From Bog-756 sp963845485 (GTDB lineage: Bacteria; Actinomycetota; Acidimicrobiia; Acidimicrobiales; RAAP-2): a stretch of DNA of 64,000 nt. The stretch is taken from positions 186,001 to 250,000 of the forward strand of contig CAWJSI010000014.1 of NCBI GenBank assembly GCA_963845485.1. The letters run 5' to 3'. Position 1 is the first letter of the stretch, and each line of letters begins with the position of its first letter. Shown here one piece after another: positions 52,004 to 60,932 of this stretch. The notes under the pieces are model-generated. The model had not been told where the DNA came from. It worked only from the letters and a program-made list of their open reading frames with translations, and made no database searches. The position numbers and the translations under genes were made by a program.

Positions 52004-53556
52004 TGGAACGCCGCATCCGCCGCCTGGGGATCTTCATGGTGCTGTGCTTCGTCGCGCTGTTCATCCAGCTGAACAACATCCAGATCTTCAAAGCCAACTC
52101 ACTGGCCAACAGCCCGAACAACCCCCGGGTCGTGGCGCTGGCCCGGAGCCAGGGCCGGGGTGAGATCCTGTCAGCGGACGGCGTGGTGCTGGCCTCCTCC
52201 GTGCTCGCCCCGCCGAACAGCATCTACAAGTACGAGCGGCAGTACGACCCGTACACGGCAACGCTCTTCTCCCAGATCGTGGGGTTCGACTCGACCAAGT
52301 ACGGGAACTTCCGCGGCGTCGAGGCCGAGTACAACAGCTTCCTGACCCCCCATACCCGGCCGGCCAAGACCCTGCGCGATCTGCTGGTCAACCGGACCGA
52401 GCAGGACGACGTGACGCTCACCATCGGGACCAAGCTGCAGACCCAGGTGGCCCAGGCCCTGGACCAGAACGCACCCGGAGTCCTCGGGGCCGCGGCCGTG
52501 GTGCTGAATCCCGCCACCGGTGCCATCGAGGCCATGTACTCCAACCCCACCTTCGACCCCAATCCCCTCGTCTCCCAGGACCTGGCCAAAGAGACGGCGG
52601 CGTGGAACATCTACGCCTGCCCACCGACCGCCCCCCAGGCGGCCTGTGCACCGGGGGATCCCATCGCCGGCGCCTACGGCCTCCTCAACCCCCCTGGGTC
52701 GACGTTCAAGGTGGTGACGACGTCGGCGGTCCTCCAGAACCGGCCGGATCTCGCCACCATGACCTACCCGAGCGTCTCGTCGGTCACCTTGCCCAACTCG
52801 GGCACGCCCCCCCAGGTTCTGACCAACTACCACAACGGTGCCTGTCCGCCGCCACCCGGAGGCAACCTCGAGACGCTCCTCATCTTGTCCTGTGACGCCG
52901 ACTTCGCTCAGATCGGTCAGCAGCTGGGGGCCCAGACCATGGTCAACCAGGCCGAGGCCTACGGGTTCAACCAGGTCATCCCCTTGGACGTCCCCTCGGA
53001 CACGGTGGCCGTCTCCAACTTCGGGACCACCGCCGACTTCTCCGATGACATCCCCGGCCTCATGAAGTCGGCCATCGGCCAGGAGAACGTGACCGCCTCG
53101 ACACTCCAGATGGCCCTGGTAGCCGGGGCTGTCGCCAACGGCGGGGTGGAGATGACCCCCCACGTAATGGCCTCGATCCGCGACACCCAGGGCAACCTGG
53201 TCAAGGTGTACGCCCCCAAGCAATGGCTGCAGCCGATCTCGGCCGAGACGGCCAACACCTTGACTACCTTCATGCAGGGGGTGGCCAAGTCGGGGACGGC
53301 GGCCGGGGTCTTCCCGACCAGTTGGGACGTGGCGGCCAAGACCGGCACCGCCCAGGACGGTTCATTCGGGCCCAACCCCCAGTACACCGACGACTGGCTC
53401 ATCGCCTTCGCCCCGGTAGGCACCTCGGGACAAAAGGTGGCCATCGCCGTCGTGCTTCCCAAGCAGGTGGGGAGCGCCACCGGTGCCCAGTACGCCGGCC
53501 CGGTTGTCAAGCAGATCCTCGGTGACGTCCTCGCCGACCAGGGATCAGCGGGATGA
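52003..53556 (+). CDS. pbpA: PbpA class B penicillin-binding protein
   Basis: A 517-residue transpeptidase with one N-terminal membrane helix (about 8-26). Motifs are Ser233-x-x-Lys236 in PPGSTFK, Ser296-Cys-Asp298 where SxN is expected, and KTG at 446-448 in AAKTGTAQDG. GRGEILSADGVVLA is the usual anchor-proximal segment. It crosslinks peptidoglycan outside the membrane, in mycobacteria with RodA and under PknB control. ATG 52003 overlaps the pstP stop, so the frame open from 51913 is rejected. Confidence 0.93.
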   Translation: MERRIRRLGIFMVLCFVALFIQLNNIQIFKANSLANSPNNPRVVALARSQGRGEILSADGVVLASSVLAPPNSIYKYERQYDPYTATLFSQIVGFDSTKYGNFRGVEAEYNSFLTPHTRPAKTLRDLLVNRTEQDDVTLTIGTKLQTQVAQALDQNAPGVLGAAAVVLNPATGAIEAMYSNPTFDPNPLVSQDLAKETAAWNIYACPPTAPQAACAPGDPIAGAYGLLNPPGSTFKVVTTSAVLQNRPDLATMTYPSVSSVTLPNSGTPPQVLTNYHNGACPPPPGGNLETLLILSCDADFAQIGQQLGAQTMVNQAEAYGFNQVIPLDVPSDTVAVSNFGTTADFSDDIPGLMKSAIGQENVTASTLQMALVAGAVANGGVEMTPHVMASIRDTQGNLVKVYAPKQWLQPISAETANTLTTFMQGVAKSGTAAGVFPTSWDVAAKTGTAQDGSFGPNPQYTDDWLIAFAPVGTSGQKVAIAVVLPKQVGSATGAQYAGPVVKQILGDVLADQGSAG

Positions 53557-53654
53557 CCGGGAACGGGACCGGCGCGGCCACCACCACTATTCGACCATCC
53601 AGTCTGATGAGGAACAATGAGAACACCGGAACCGAGAGAGTGCAGGCCTAGGCT

Positions 53655-55436
53655 TTGACCCACATGGAACCGAACGAGCCGCCACGAATCTTCTCTGAGA
53701 GGTACGAACTCAACCACCTGATCGCCCGGGGCGGCATGGCCGAGGTCTATCGCGCCCACGACCGCCTCCTCGACCGTCCGGTGGCGCTCAAGGTGCTCTT
53801 CCCGGAGCTGTCGGTCGACCGTTCCTTCGTGGAGCGGTTCCGTCGGGAGGCCCAGGCCGCCGCCAACCTCTCGCACCCCAACATCGTCCCGGTATTCGAC
53901 TGGGGCGAGGACACCGGCACCTACTTCATCGTGATGGAGTTCATCGACGGGCGCCCCCTCTCGGCCATCTTGAAGACGGCTGGGCCGCTCACCGCCGACC
54001 GCACGGCCGATATCGGGGCCCACGTGGCGGCCGCCCTCGGCTATGCCCATAAGCACGGGGTCATCCACCGTGACGTGAAGCCGGGCAACGTCCTCATCAC
54101 CGACGAGGGCCAGGTGAAGGTGACCGACTTCGGCATCGCCCGGGCCATCAACACCGAAGAGAGCCTGACCCAGACCGGTGCGGTCATGGGAACGGCCACC
54201 TACTTCTCGCCCGAGCAGGCCGAGGGCATGGGCGTCGACGCCCGCAGCGACATCTACTCGCTCGGTGTCGTGCTGTTCGAGATGGCCACCGGACGCCCAC
54301 CGTTCCTCGGCGACACCCCGGTGGCGGTGGCATCCAAACACGTACGGGATCATCCGCCCGCGCCCCGTGAGCTGAACCCCTCGATCCCGCCGACCTTCGA
54401 GGCCATCATCTTGAAGGCCATGGCCAAGAACCCCGAGCACCGGTACGCCACCGCCGAAGACCTGAGGGCCGACCTCCTCCGCTTCAACGAGGGACGAACC
54501 GTTCTGGCCATGGACGATGCCACGTCGCTGCTCGCCGTGGCCGGTACCACCCAGGTAGTGGGAGCAGTCGGTGGGATGGAGGCCACCCAGTCGGTCGCCG
54601 CCAGCGCTCCGGCCGACGCTGTCGAGGAGGAGGAGGGCGGTTCCAACCGGACCCGCACCTACGCCATCATCCTGGCCGTCCTGATCATCCTGCTCCTGGT
54701 GGCCGGCTACTTCCTGGCCCGCAATCTGGGCTATCTGGGAGGAAGCGCGTCATTCAATCTGCAGTCGGTGACCGGCGAGCCGGTGGCCGACGCCACGTCC
54801 AAGCTCAAAGCGGACGGCCTGGTCGTCAAGAGCACCACCCAGATCTCCTCCGACGCCCCCGGCACGGTCATCTCCACCGATCCACCGCCCAACTCGCTGG
54901 TGAAGAAAGGCGACACGGTGACTCTGACCGTGGCCACCGCTCAGAAGGTGACGGTGCCGACCGGTATCACCCAGACCTCGCAGAGCAACGCCGAATCCCT
55001 GCTGCAGTCGGCGGGCCTCGGCTTCACGGTGACCAACGTGGCCAACGATGCCACCCTCGGCACGGTACTCAGTGCCACGCCGCCGTCGGGTACCAGGGTG
55101 GCCAAGGGCAGCACGGTGGCCCTGACGGTCTCCTCGGGCCCGAAGAAGGTGCCGGTGCCCTCGCTCATCGGCCTCGGCCAGAACCAGGCCAGCAACCTTC
55201 TCGGGAGCGTCGGCCTCAACGTTGGGAACATCTCGTCGGCCAGCTCGTCCAACTACGGGGCCGGTGAGGTGATCCAGACCACTCCGGGGGCGGGCCAGCT
55301 GGTGAACCCGGGGAGTTCGGTCGACATCGTCGTCTCGACCGGGTCTCCTCCCACGACGACCACCTCGACCTCGACGTCGACCACAACCACGACTACTTCC
55401 CCACCGGCCAGCTCGACCACCACCACCGGTGGTTGA
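53655..55436 (+). CDS. pknB: PknB Ser/Thr protein kinase with PASTA domains
   Basis: A 593-residue receptor kinase. The kinase domain (about 17-280) has the glycine loop ARGGMAEVY, Lys46 in VALKVL, catalytic Asp140 in HRDVKPGN and Asp158 in VTDFGIAR, with activation-loop threonines (SLTQTGAVMGTATYFSPEQ). A membrane helix lies at about 335-355. Three PASTA repeats follow (from about 365, 433 and 497), ending in a Thr/Ser-rich tail. It senses cell-wall precursors in relatives. The start is TTG 53655 or ATG 53664. The usual neighbour pknA is absent. Confidence 0.95.
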   Translation: MTHMEPNEPPRIFSERYELNHLIARGGMAEVYRAHDRLLDRPVALKVLFPELSVDRSFVERFRREAQAAANLSHPNIVPVFDWGEDTGTYFIVMEFIDGRPLSAILKTAGPLTADRTADIGAHVAAALGYAHKHGVIHRDVKPGNVLITDEGQVKVTDFGIARAINTEESLTQTGAVMGTATYFSPEQAEGMGVDARSDIYSLGVVLFEMATGRPPFLGDTPVAVASKHVRDHPPAPRELNPSIPPTFEAIILKAMAKNPEHRYATAEDLRADLLRFNEGRTVLAMDDATSLLAVAGTTQVVGAVGGMEATQSVAASAPADAVEEEEGGSNRTRTYAIILAVLIILLLVAGYFLARNLGYLGGSASFNLQSVTGEPVADATSKLKADGLVVKSTTQISSDAPGTVISTDPPPNSLVKKGDTVTLTVATAQKVTVPTGITQTSQSNAESLLQSAGLGFTVTNVANDATLGTVLSATPPSGTRVAKGSTVALTVSSGPKKVPVPSLIGLGQNQASNLLGSVGLNVGNISSASSSNYGAGEVIQTTPGAGQLVNPGSSVDIVVSTGSPPTTTTSTSTSTTTTTTSPPASSTTTTGG

Positions 55437-55538
55437 GCGACCGGTGCTCGGCTAACCCCACCGCGTACCGGCCGGACGGCGCTCACTGCCCGGCCTCCCG
55501 AACCAGGACGGCAAAGGGCCCCCCGAGGACTCAGTGGG

Positions 55539-56123
55539 TCAGACGGGTCGAGTCGAGGCGAGGAAGTTCGAGAGCAGGCTCGGACCCTCCAGCGTCAACA
55601 GCGACTCCGGGTGAAACTGCACACCCTCTATGGCCAGAGTCCGGTGGCGCAGGCCCATGATGACGCCGTCCGGCGTGCGGGCGGTCACCTCCAGCACCTC
55701 GGGTACCGAATCGGGCTCCACCACTAACGAGTGGTAGCGGGTGGCGATGAAGGGGTCGGGCAGTCCGACGAACACACCTGATCCGTCATGGTGGATGGAC
55801 GAGGTCTTGCCGTGCATGAGTGTCGGTGCCTCGACGATCCGTCCCCCAAACACCTCGGCGATGGCCTGGTGGCCGAGGCAGACCCCGAGGATGGGGATTT
55901 CGCCGGCCAGTTCCCTGATCGCTGTCATGCTTACGCCGGCACTGTCGGGTCGGCCTGGGCCCGGGGAGATCAGGACGGCGTCGGGACGGGCGGCGCGTAT
56001 GCCCTCCACGTCGATGGCGTCGTTGCGGTAGACGACCGGGTCAGCCCCGAGCTCACCGAGCTCTTGGACGAGGTTGTAGACGAACGAGTCGTAGTTGTCG
56101 ATGACCAGCACCCGGGTCGCCAT
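55539..56123 (-). CDS. trpG: anthranilate/aminodeoxychorismate synthase glutaminase subunit
   Basis: A 194-residue class-I glutamine amidotransferase: LVIDNYDSFVYNLVQ at the start, LISPGPGRPDSAG, nucleophile Cys82 in GVCLGHQ, MHGKTSSIHHDG and the His-Glu pair in VQFHPESLLT. It supplies ammonia to TrpE and/or PabB. It is convergent with pknB and divergent from crgA, exactly as in mycobacteria, where the gene is annotated trpG. Confidence 0.92.
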   Translation of the reverse strand: MATRVLVIDNYDSFVYNLVQELGELGADPVVYRNDAIDVEGIRAARPDAVLISPGPGRPDSAGVSMTAIRELAGEIPILGVCLGHQAIAEVFGGRIVEAPTLMHGKTSSIHHDGSGVFVGLPDPFIATRYHSLVVEPDSVPEVLEVTARTPDGVIMGLRHRTLAIEGVQFHPESLLTLEGPSLLSNFLASTRPV

Positions 56124-56202
56124 GGTCCGATGATCGTACTTGTCGATCCGGGGAGCGAGGATCTGGCCCCATCCCTCTATGGCGACTCGCTATCCTTCGC
56201 CC

Positions 56203-56508
56203 ATGGCAACCAAGGCCTCGTCGGGGCCGGGCAAGGCCCAAAAGAAGGGTCGCTCCGCTGGCGGGAGGACTACCGAGGCCGGTGGCGGCAAGGTCACGTC
56301 TAGCCGCTACACCCCTCCTGTCCCGAAGAACGTCAAGACCAGCCCCCGGTGGATGGGCATCTCCATCATCGTCTTGTTCCTCCTCGGGGTGGCGATCGTC
56401 ATCCTCAACTACGCCGACCTGCTTCCGGGTGGCGTCAACAATCTGTGGCTGATTGCCGCCATCGGGGCCATCTTCGCCGGGCTCATCGTGGCCACCCGGT
56501 ACCACTGA
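56203..56508 (+). CDS. crgA: cell division protein CrgA
   Basis: A 101-residue protein. A polar Lys/Gly-rich N-terminus (1-45) is followed by SSRYTPPVPKNVKTSPRWM, the conserved segment before two membrane helices (about 50-70 and 80-97). CrgA coordinates the septum with FtsZ, FtsQ, FtsI and CwsA in actinobacteria. I chose ATG 56203; an ATG at 56179 in frame is possible. A strong hairpin follows at 56531. Confidence 0.9.
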   Translation: MATKASSGPGKAQKKGRSAGGRTTEAGGGKVTSSRYTPPVPKNVKTSPRWMGISIIVLFLLGVAIVILNYADLLPGGVNNLWLIAAIGAIFAGLIVATRYH

Positions 56509-56530
56509 GCCAAGTACCCGGATCGGGCGC

Positions 56531-56560
56531 GAAGAACCGGCCCTCTCGGGCCGGTTCTTC
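56531..56560. terminator. strong hairpin terminator after crgA
   Basis: GAAGAACCGGCCC (56531-56543) pairs perfectly with GGGCCGGTTCTTC (56548-56560) around TCTC. It lies 22 bases after the crgA stop and 45 bases after the thiolase stop on the other strand, so it can serve both convergent genes. The following T-run is short. Confidence 0.75.
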
Positions 56561-56605
56561 CCGACACTGCTCATGGCAGCCGGCCCAGGCGGGCCGCCCG
56601 CCCGG

Positions 56606-57787
56606 TCAGCCCAGGCGCTCGATGATCGTGGCGTTGGCCATACCGCCGCCCTCGCACATCGTGAGCAGACCGTAACGACCCTGGGTCCGCTCCAGCTCGT
56701 TGAGGAGGCTGGCCATCAGCTTGGCGCCGGATGCGCCGAGCGGGTGCCCGAGGGCGATGGCGCCACCGTTGACGTTGACCTTGCTCAGGTCGGCGTCGAA
56801 CTCCTTCTGCCAGGCGAGCACGACCGAGGCGAAGGCTTCGTTGATCTCGATCACGTCCATGTCGTCCAGGGTCAGCTTGGCCTTTTCCAACACCGACTTG
56901 GTGGCCGGAATGGGACCGGTGAGCATGGTGATCGGGTCGCTACCGGCCACGGCGAAGGCGTGGAATCGGGCGCGGGGGGTGAGTCCCAGTGCGGTGGCCT
57001 TCTCCTCGCTCATGATGAGGACACCGGAGGCCCCGTCGGTGATCTGGGACGAGTTGCCCGCCGTGACCCGGCCGTTCTCGGGCCGGAACGCCGGCTTCAG
57101 GTTGGCCAGTGCCTCGACCGAGGAGTCGGGGCGGATGCCCTCGTCGGTGGTGATGAGCTCGTCCGTGTCGGCCCGGTCGTCGTCCTTGATGGCCACCGGG
57201 ATGAGCTCACGCTCGAACCGGCCTTCGGCGGTGGCCTGGGCCGCCCGCTGGTGGGAGCGGACCGAGTACTCGTCGAGGGCCTCGCGGCTGATGTCCCACT
57301 GCTCGGCGATCAGCTCGGCGCCTTCACCCTGGCCGACCAGGCCGCCGCGCTCGGCATAGCGACTCATCATCCGGGGTCCGAAGGGATAGCCGAGGTCGCG
57401 TACGACCGATGACCCCATCGGGGTGCGGGTCATCACTTCGACGCCACCGCCGATGACCACGTCGTAGGCCCCGGCGATGACGCCCTGGGCTCCGAAGTGC
57501 AGCGCCTGCTGGGACGAACCGCACTGGCGATCGATGGTGGTGGCGGGGACCGACTCGGGATAGCCGGCGGCCAGGACGGCGTTGCGGCCCACATTGAGGG
57601 ACTGCTCGCCGACCTGCATGACACAGCCCATGATCACGTCGTCCACCAGGGCGGGGTCCAGATCGTTGCGTTCGACCAGGGCCTTCAACGGCTCGGAACC
57701 CAGATCGGCGGCATGCCAGTTCCGCAGCTTCCCGTTCCTCTTGCCCCCGGGGGTGCGAACGGCATCAATAATGACGGCATCGGTCAT
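56606..57787 (-). CDS. acetyl-CoA C-acyltransferase (thiolase)
   Basis: A 393-residue thiolase. Nucleophile Cys89 is in DRQCGSSQQA, with NEAFA, the GHPLGASG histidine loop and the second cysteine in CEGGGMANA. Length and motifs fit degradative thiolases (FadA/AcaB-like) that split 3-oxoacyl-CoA. AAGGAG precedes ATG. A palindromic operator is 94 bases upstream. Confidence 0.94.
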   Translation of the reverse strand: MTDAVIIDAVRTPGGKRNGKLRNWHAADLGSEPLKALVERNDLDPALVDDVIMGCVMQVGEQSLNVGRNAVLAAGYPESVPATTIDRQCGSSQQALHFGAQGVIAGAYDVVIGGGVEVMTRTPMGSSVVRDLGYPFGPRMMSRYAERGGLVGQGEGAELIAEQWDISREALDEYSVRSHQRAAQATAEGRFERELIPVAIKDDDRADTDELITTDEGIRPDSSVEALANLKPAFRPENGRVTAGNSSQITDGASGVLIMSEEKATALGLTPRARFHAFAVAGSDPITMLTGPIPATKSVLEKAKLTLDDMDVIEINEAFASVVLAWQKEFDADLSKVNVNGGAIALGHPLGASGAKLMASLLNELERTQGRYGLLTMCEGGGMANATIIERLG

Positions 57788-58071
57788 GGTTGCTCTCCTT
57801 GTCCGGTCCGGCGGAGCTGCGCCTGCCGGCCGCGATCGTCTTGGTGAGGAGGTCGGGACCCGGTGCCCCGGCCAGTGGGGAAACTTGACCGCGTGGTCAA
57901 GTTTTCTCGCCCTTGATCGTACCTCTCGGAGGCCCGCGGGCCAACCGGCCTCCTGGCGACCGTTCGACCAGGGGTTTCGCCCACCGCGACCGTTGGGCCC
58001 GGGCGGGAGCTGTCGCCGGTTATTCGGCCTGGGCGCCGATCCGGGTTACCGACCGGCACTACGGTCGGGGC
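57788..58071. other. 284-base intergenic region between divergent genes
   Basis: Contains the thiolase upstream region with the palindrome at 57881 and then about 160 bases leading into the thioesterase gene. Frames in this stretch are unconvincing; I see no other feature. Confidence 0.45.
57881..57904. promoter_or_regulatory. palindromic operator between thiolase and thioesterase genes
   Basis: AAACTTGACC (57881-57890) and GGTCAAGTTT (57895-57904) are perfect 10-base arms around GCGT. Sites of the form TTGACC-N4-GGTCAA are typical targets of TetR-family regulators of fatty-acid degradation in actinobacteria, so control of the thiolase by such a repressor is likely. The regulator is not in this window. 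Confidence 0.7.
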
Positions 58072-58527
58072 ATGGAAGGTCGGATCAAAGACATGGACCG
58101 CTGGTTGGGCGATGGCGGCATGGAGCTCATCGGAGTCGTGGGAGGGTCGTTCGACGACTACGGCGTCGATGGGGAGGACCTCGGCTGGGTGAACGGTTCG
58201 TTCCTCCCCACCGCCCTGGCCGGCAATCCTCACGGCGTCGTCCAGGCCGGAGTGCATGGACTGCTCCTCGACGCGGCCATGAACTTTGCCATCAACTCGG
58301 CGCTGGCCGGCCGCCATCGCACCCGGGCCACGCTCGAGATGAAGGTCGAGACCATGCGACCGGCGATGGTGGGGGAGACTTACCGCCTGCGCGGCGAAGT
58401 CGTCCGCCTGGCCCGACAGGTGGCCTACGCCGAGGCATCGGTGACCGACGAGGGCGATCGCATGGTGAGCCGGTCGACCGGCACCTTCCTCCTGCATCGC
58501 CCCGACGACGACACTCCGAAGCAGTAA
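58072..58527 (+). CDS. PaaI-type hotdog thioesterase
   Basis: A 151-residue hotdog protein. VNGSFLPTALAGNPHGVVQAGVHGLLLDAAMNFAIN holds the family's HG...GG..D-type active helix, and RATLEMKVETMRPAMVGETYRLRGEVVR the following strands. It probably hydrolyses an acyl- or aryl-CoA thioester. ATG 58072 gives the usual length; the frame is open to 57913, but that part is not family-like. Confidence 0.82.
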   Translation: MEGRIKDMDRWLGDGGMELIGVVGGSFDDYGVDGEDLGWVNGSFLPTALAGNPHGVVQAGVHGLLLDAAMNFAINSALAGRHRTRATLEMKVETMRPAMVGETYRLRGEVVRLARQVAYAEASVTDEGDRMVSRSTGTFLLHRPDDDTPKQ

Positions 58528-58580
58528 CTGGGCCGGCCCGATACCGGCGCAATCAGGATCCCGGGCCATGGTGGTATAGT

Positions 58581-58595
58581 TGCTTGTTACAAGCA
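58581..58595. promoter_or_regulatory. MarR-type operator overlapping the marR promoter
   Basis: TGCTTGT (58581-58587), a central T, and ACAAGCA (58589-58595) form a perfect palindrome of the TTGCTTG/CAAGCA type bound by MarR proteins. It is 55 bases before the marR start and touches an upstream TATAGT, so binding would block the promoter. Confidence 0.7.
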
Positions 58596-58649
58596 TTCTA
58601 TATGGACTGGCCTGATGGACCCGGCCGCCCTCACCCGGAGGACACTGTT

Positions 58650-59183
58650 GTGACGCCGACGACCGCATCGTTCGAGGACACCGAAAAAGCTGGGCTGCCC
58701 GCCGGCCTCGTATCGGCCGAGCTGGAGCGGGCCCTCACCCAGGTGGCCCGGGCCATCCTGCGACTCGAGGTCCCCCGCAGCGAGCTGGCCGAAGGGGAGT
58801 CCGTCGACCGTGCCGGCTACTGGCTACTCGTCCGACTGTCCCGTGAGGCACCGGTCCGGCTGTCCGAGTTGGCCGACACCGTCGAGCTCGACCTGTCCAC
58901 GGTGAGCCGCCAGATGCGGGATCTCGTGGCCATCGGCCTGGTGATCAAGGTGCCCGATCCCGTCGACGGCCGGGCTTCGCTGCTGAGCCTGTCCGACCGG
59001 GGATGGGCGGTGCTCGAGGCGGTCTCCGAAGCCAGGCGCCAAGCGTTGGCCGAGGTGATCAGCGACTGGTCCGACGAGGAACGCACCACCCTCACCCGTG
59101 GTCTGCTCCGTCTGGAGGACGGCCTCCACCGGACACGGGAGCTCCACGGGCGCGACCAGCACGGAAGGGTCGGCGCGTCATGA
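58650..59183 (+). CDS. MarR-family regulator
   Basis: A 177-residue winged-helix regulator. DNA-binding region VRLSELADTVELDLSTVSRQMRDLVAIGLV and wing VPDPVDGRASLLSLSDRG are clear. GTG 58650 has GGAGG eight bases upstream. Its stop overlaps the MFS start (ATGA), and its own palindrome lies upstream, so it probably represses itself and the exporter until a ligand binds. Confidence 0.92.
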   Translation: MTPTTASFEDTEKAGLPAGLVSAELERALTQVARAILRLEVPRSELAEGESVDRAGYWLLVRLSREAPVRLSELADTVELDLSTVSRQMRDLVAIGLVIKVPDPVDGRASLLSLSDRGWAVLEAVSEARRQALAEVISDWSDEERTTLTRGLLRLEDGLHRTRELHGRDQHGRVGAS

Positions 59184-60859
59184 GCATCGACACACCGGCC
59201 CGATCGGACGAACCGACCACACAACCGGTCGACGACGCCGCCGGCCCGGGAGGACCCGGGGGGCTAGGGGCAGCCCTCAGTCACCGCCAGATCCTCGTCG
59301 TGTTCAGCGGCCTGATGATCGGCATGTTCCTGGCCGCCCTGGACCAGACCATCGTGGGGACCGCCCTGCCCACCATCGTCAACAGCCTCCACGGGCTCAA
59401 CCACATCAGCTGGGTGGTGACGGCGTATCTGCTGACCTCCACCATCTCCACCCCGCTGTACGGAAAGCTCTCCGACCAGTTCGGCCGCAAGGGCCTCTAC
59501 CAGGTGGCCATCGTCATCTTCCTGGTCGGTTCCGCCCTCTCCGGACTCAGCCAGAACATGGCCCAGCTCATCGCCTTCCGGGGTATCCAGGGCCTGGGCG
59601 CCGGCGGCCTCATGGCGCTCGCCTTCACGATCATCGCCGACGTGGTCTCCCCCCGGGAGCGGGGCCGTTACCAGGCCTATTTCGGGGCCACCTTCGCCCT
59701 CTCCTCCATCGCCGGCCCACTGCTCGGCGGGGTGTTCACCGACAACCTGAGCTGGCGGTGGATCTTCTACGTGAACATCCCCATCGGCATCGTGGCCCTG
59801 GTGGTCACCTCGGCCGTGCTCAAGCTCCCGTTCCGTCGCCAGGCCCACAAGATCGATTTTCTGGGATCAGGCCTCATGCTGGTGGGGGTGACCGCAGCAC
59901 TGCTCGTCACGGTCTGGGGAGGCACCCAGTACGCCTGGGGCTCGACGGTGATCATCGGGCTGGCCATCGCCGCCGCCGTCCTCATCACCGCCTTTGTCCT
60001 GTGGGAGCGGAAGGCGGCCGAGCCCATCCTGCCGCCCAACCTCTACCACCTCGGCATCTTCCGGGTCTCGACATCGGTGTCGTTCCTGCTGGCCATGATC
60101 ATGTTCGGCGCGGTCATCTACCTGCCCCTCTACCTCCAGCTGGTGGACGGGGTGTCGGCCATGGTCTCAGGCCTCTTGATGATCCCCATGATGCTCGGCG
60201 TGCTCGGAGCTTCGATCCTCTCGGGCCAGGTCGTGTCCCGCACCGGCCGCTACAAGGTGTTCCCCGTGGTGGGCTCGGTGCTGGTCACCGTGGGGATGGT
60301 GCTCCTCTCCCATCTCGGCCTGCACACCTCGCACCTCACCATGAGCCTCTACGTCATCGTCCTCGGCACGGGCATGGGTATGACCATGCAGGTGATGGTG
60401 CTGTCGGTGCAGAACGCCGTCCCCACCGCGCAGATGGGGGCGGCCACCGCCGCGGTGACCTTCTTCCGCTCGCTCGGCGGGGCCTTCGGCACGTCGCTGT
60501 TCGGGGCGGTCTTCATCGCCGGCCTGAGTCACTGGATCGTCCGTCTCGTGCCCGGGGCGGCGGGCTCGTCCATCCACGTGAACGGAAGCTTCTCGATGAG
60601 TCCGGCCCAGCTCCATGCCTTCCCCACTGACGTGCAGCACGGCATCCTCGAGTCCTTCGTCCGCTCACTCCACTCCATGTTCCTGGTCGGGGTGCCCATT
60701 GCCGTGGTCATGTTCGTCCTCACCTTGTTCCTGAAGGAGGTGCGGCTGCGGTCGACCTCCGGGTTGGAACGACCTGCCGAGGACATTGGCATGGCCGGTG
60801 GGATGCCCGACGCCGAGTTCGACGAGGATGCCCTGGACGGCGCTGCGGCCTTGGGCTGA
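59180..60859 (+). CDS. DHA2-family (EmrB/QacA-like) MFS drug exporter
   Basis: A 559-residue, 14-helix major facilitator. Motif D1 LDQTIVGTALPTI, motif A YGKLSDQFGRKGLY, and antiporter motif C in GATFALSSIAGPLLGGVFTDNLSWRWIFYVNIPIG are intact. It exports hydrophobic compounds using the proton gradient. ATG 59180 overlaps the marR stop. This is an intact relative of the broken MFS gene at 37.8 kb. Confidence 0.93.
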   Translation: MSIDTPARSDEPTTQPVDDAAGPGGPGGLGAALSHRQILVVFSGLMIGMFLAALDQTIVGTALPTIVNSLHGLNHISWVVTAYLLTSTISTPLYGKLSDQFGRKGLYQVAIVIFLVGSALSGLSQNMAQLIAFRGIQGLGAGGLMALAFTIIADVVSPRERGRYQAYFGATFALSSIAGPLLGGVFTDNLSWRWIFYVNIPIGIVALVVTSAVLKLPFRRQAHKIDFLGSGLMLVGVTAALLVTVWGGTQYAWGSTVIIGLAIAAAVLITAFVLWERKAAEPILPPNLYHLGIFRVSTSVSFLLAMIMFGAVIYLPLYLQLVDGVSAMVSGLLMIPMMLGVLGASILSGQVVSRTGRYKVFPVVGSVLVTVGMVLLSHLGLHTSHLTMSLYVIVLGTGMGMTMQVMVLSVQNAVPTAQMGAATAAVTFFRSLGGAFGTSLFGAVFIAGLSHWIVRLVPGAAGSSIHVNGSFSMSPAQLHAFPTDVQHGILESFVRSLHSMFLVGVPIAVVMFVLTLFLKEVRLRSTSGLERPAEDIGMAGGMPDAEFDEDALDGAAALG

Positions 60860-60932
60860 GCCTCGTCGCCCCCAGCCCCCGCGATGCACGGCAACGCCCC
60901 GCCGGGCGCTGCTGGTCGACTAGACCGTCACC

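Noticed and set aside
53607..53651. 14-codon frame between pbpA and pknB
   Set aside because: No ribosome site and no sign of coupling to pknB; likely chance.
55340..55435. Low-complexity ACG/ACC repeat at the end of pknB
   Set aside because: It encodes the Thr/Ser-rich C-terminal tail after the PASTA repeats; a similar tail ends pstP. Not a separate repeat element.
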